Assembly (NCBI RefSeq): GCF_004135675.1
Contig: NZ_QHLX01000003.1
Span: 124,001-188,000 of the forward strand
DNA: 64,000 nucleotides
From: Marinitoga lauensis
Lineage (GTDB): Bacteria; Thermotogota; Thermotogae; Petrotogales; Petrotogaceae
Direction: 5' to 3'
Part shown: positions 62,458 to 64,000 of the stretch, one piece after another
How the letters are laid out: every line of letters begins with the position of its first letter
Numbering within the stretch: position 1 is the first letter of the stretch
The notes under the pieces: generated by a model
Told to the model about the DNA's origin: nothing
The model's database searches: none
Seen by the model: only the letters and a program-made list of their open reading frames with translations
Made by a program: the position numbers and the translations under genes

Positions 62458-64000
62458 TTGGAAGAATTTCAATTTTTTTGAGAGAGACCACATTTGGTAA
62501 GGAATATTTAAAGATAATAGATAATAAGACTTTCCGTGTAAGAGTCACGGAAAGCTTCTTTTTTCAATATGAAAGATATCTTAAAATATTGAAAACATTG
62601 GAATCGTTGAATGAATTTGGAATAATTTTACCTGAAAAAATAGAGTATGATAATGAGAATTATTATATAAATTTTGAATATTGGAATGAAGTACCAATAA
62701 CAGAAGTAGAGATTAGTGAGGAAATTTATTATAATATTTTATATACTGTTTTTGATATAGTAGATAGATTAACGCATTCTTCAAATATAATTATTCCATA
62801 CATTTATTTAGAAGATATATTTATAGATGAAACCAACAATATTACTATGATTCCATCTATTTTTATTCCAGTAAATAATGAGAAAATAATTATAAATAAC
62901 AAAAAAAATGAAGATGGAGTCATCGATTTGCTAATAAATTTTTCGGTAAAATTATATGACCTAATGAATAAACAATATGAAAGAATTGATAATTTTATTA
63001 ATATGTTAAAGAATGAAACCTTTGAATGCGTTCATGATTTGTATAATTTATTGACAAATTCGTTTGATTATAAAAATAAGAAAGAGAAAATCAGAGTTCC
63101 TCATTTTATAAATAGAGCTTTTGAAAGAGATAAAATCTTAAAGGTTATAGGGAAAAAACATATTTACATATATGGTAATCAACGTGTTGGTAAAACAAGG
63201 TTAATAAATTTTATGGAATTTAAGTTTAAAGAATTGGGATATACTATAATAAAGGCTTATAATATTAAGGATTTATTCCCTGGAGATATTATTGTTCCTG
63301 AAACCTTAAATGTATTCTATTTTTTAAAATTAATAGATCTAATGAAGACAAATCAAGAGGATTTTAAATTAATAATAATAGTTGATGATTATCAGGAAAT
63401 TGATATTAAATTCAAAAATTTTATTGAAGACATAATGAGTAAAAACTTTGAATTTCCTTTTTCTTTTATTTTGGTATCACATATTCCTCCTGCTATAAAG
63501 TTTGATAATACTGAATATATTGAATTAAAACCTTTTGGTATGAAAGAAACAGAGATATTATTAAAAATATTATTATCGAGTACATTTTTAAAGAAATATC
63601 CGGAAATAGTTGATATAGTATATAACATATCAGAAGGATATCCGGGAAATATTTTTCAAATAATAAAAGATTTAGTAATGCTAAAAATAATAAAAATTGA
63701 AGACGGAAAGTATGAATTTTATCCTGAGAATTTAAAGGATAAAAAAATAATAGATTTAGCAGTGGAAAAAATTGAGGGATACCTGAAAATATAAGGGAGG
63801 ATTTAAGATATATTTCTACTCTGGGTTTTAAGTTTAATGAAAATGAAATTAAACATCTCGAAAAATATTTAAGAAAATCATTTGACACCTCGATTTTATA
63901 TGCAATTGAAAAAGATATAATTCTCAAAGAAGATAATGAATATAGATTTTTTAATTTGATATATCAGGATTTATTTCATAATGGTTTATCGAAAAAAGAA
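62458..64000 (+). CDS. Large P-loop ATPase, perhaps with a kinase-like N-terminal domain, partial and frameshifted
   Basis: TTG start 62458 (MEEFQFFLRETTFGKEYL after repair near 62480, T7 should be T8) with TGGGAGCGA before it. Residues about 1-200 hold IPYIYLEDIFIDETNNITMI, which resembles a protein-kinase catalytic loop to DFG region without the key Asp residues; this is weak. An AAA/STAND-type ATPase follows: HIYIYGNQRVGKTRLI (Walker A) and KLIIIVDDYQEID (Walker B). A second break near 63790 (A4, should be A5) lets the frame run to the window edge. Function unknown; similar proteins can be signal regulators. Confidence 0.65.

Overview
The window is very AT-rich and dense in genes. It looks like a chromosomal segment of a Thermotogota bacterium, probably Petrotogaceae/Marinitoga-like. 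This is inferred from gene content (membrane pyrophosphatase, heterodimeric ABC exporter, several exported beta-barrel proteins, frequent TTG starts); there is no rRNA or other direct taxonomic marker. I saw no tRNA, rRNA or CRISPR array.

Layout. 1-684: 3' part of an enolase-superfamily gene. 865-4992: four exported proteins, two lipoproteins and two beta-barrels, of which three carry AMPK-beta/CBM48-like glycan-binding modules; I read this as a surface alpha-glucan-binding system. 5121-7604: L7Ae-like protein and infB. 7657-12909: amino-sugar and polyprenyl-phosphate sugar transferase genes (aminotransferase, UDP-HexNAc 4,6-dehydratase, WecA-like) plus an acidic unknown. 12969-15794: ATP-type PEP carboxykinase and an MFS transporter. 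15773-18612: an IS1634-like element flanked by a direct duplication of about 455 bp. 18195-28536 (minus): an operon coding for a three-subunit molybdenum hydroxylase, an NCS2 purine-type permease, homologues of the oxamate carbamoyltransferase proteins (DUF2877, FdrA, DUF1116), a cyclase-family hydrolase and a GNAT-like protein. 28678-32217: smc. 32349-35062: DUF1292 protein, a divergent FolD-like protein and a beta-barrel protein. 35083-39994 (minus): an exported protein, secA and prfB. 40094-41563: GAF-GGDEF diguanylate cyclase. 41829-47094 (minus): alr, yhaM, topA, ddl. 47168-50098: zinc-type ArsR regulator, cation diffusion facilitator, LUD protein and a two-part permease. 50424-54952: MarR regulator with a palindromic operator and a heterodimeric ABC exporter. 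55284-60198: rsmH, ftsL-like, PASTA-containing PBP, holA, HD protein. 60274-62440: hppA. 62458-end: a P-loop ATPase cut by the window edge.

More than 50 single-base frame breaks interrupt otherwise well-conserved genes, many of them essential (infB, smc, secA, topA, alr, rod/division PBP, hppA). Every break I resolved is one missing base, nearly always in a homopolymer, and adding one base restores a family-like protein. I therefore annotate these genes as single CDSs and treat the breaks as probable sequence errors.

Main points of interest: the CBM48/beta-barrel locus; the purine/oxamate-type operon; a family of three long imperfect palindromes (about 180-200 bp) whose two arms change together; the IS-mediated duplication; and a FolD-like protein that has lost its catalytic residues.
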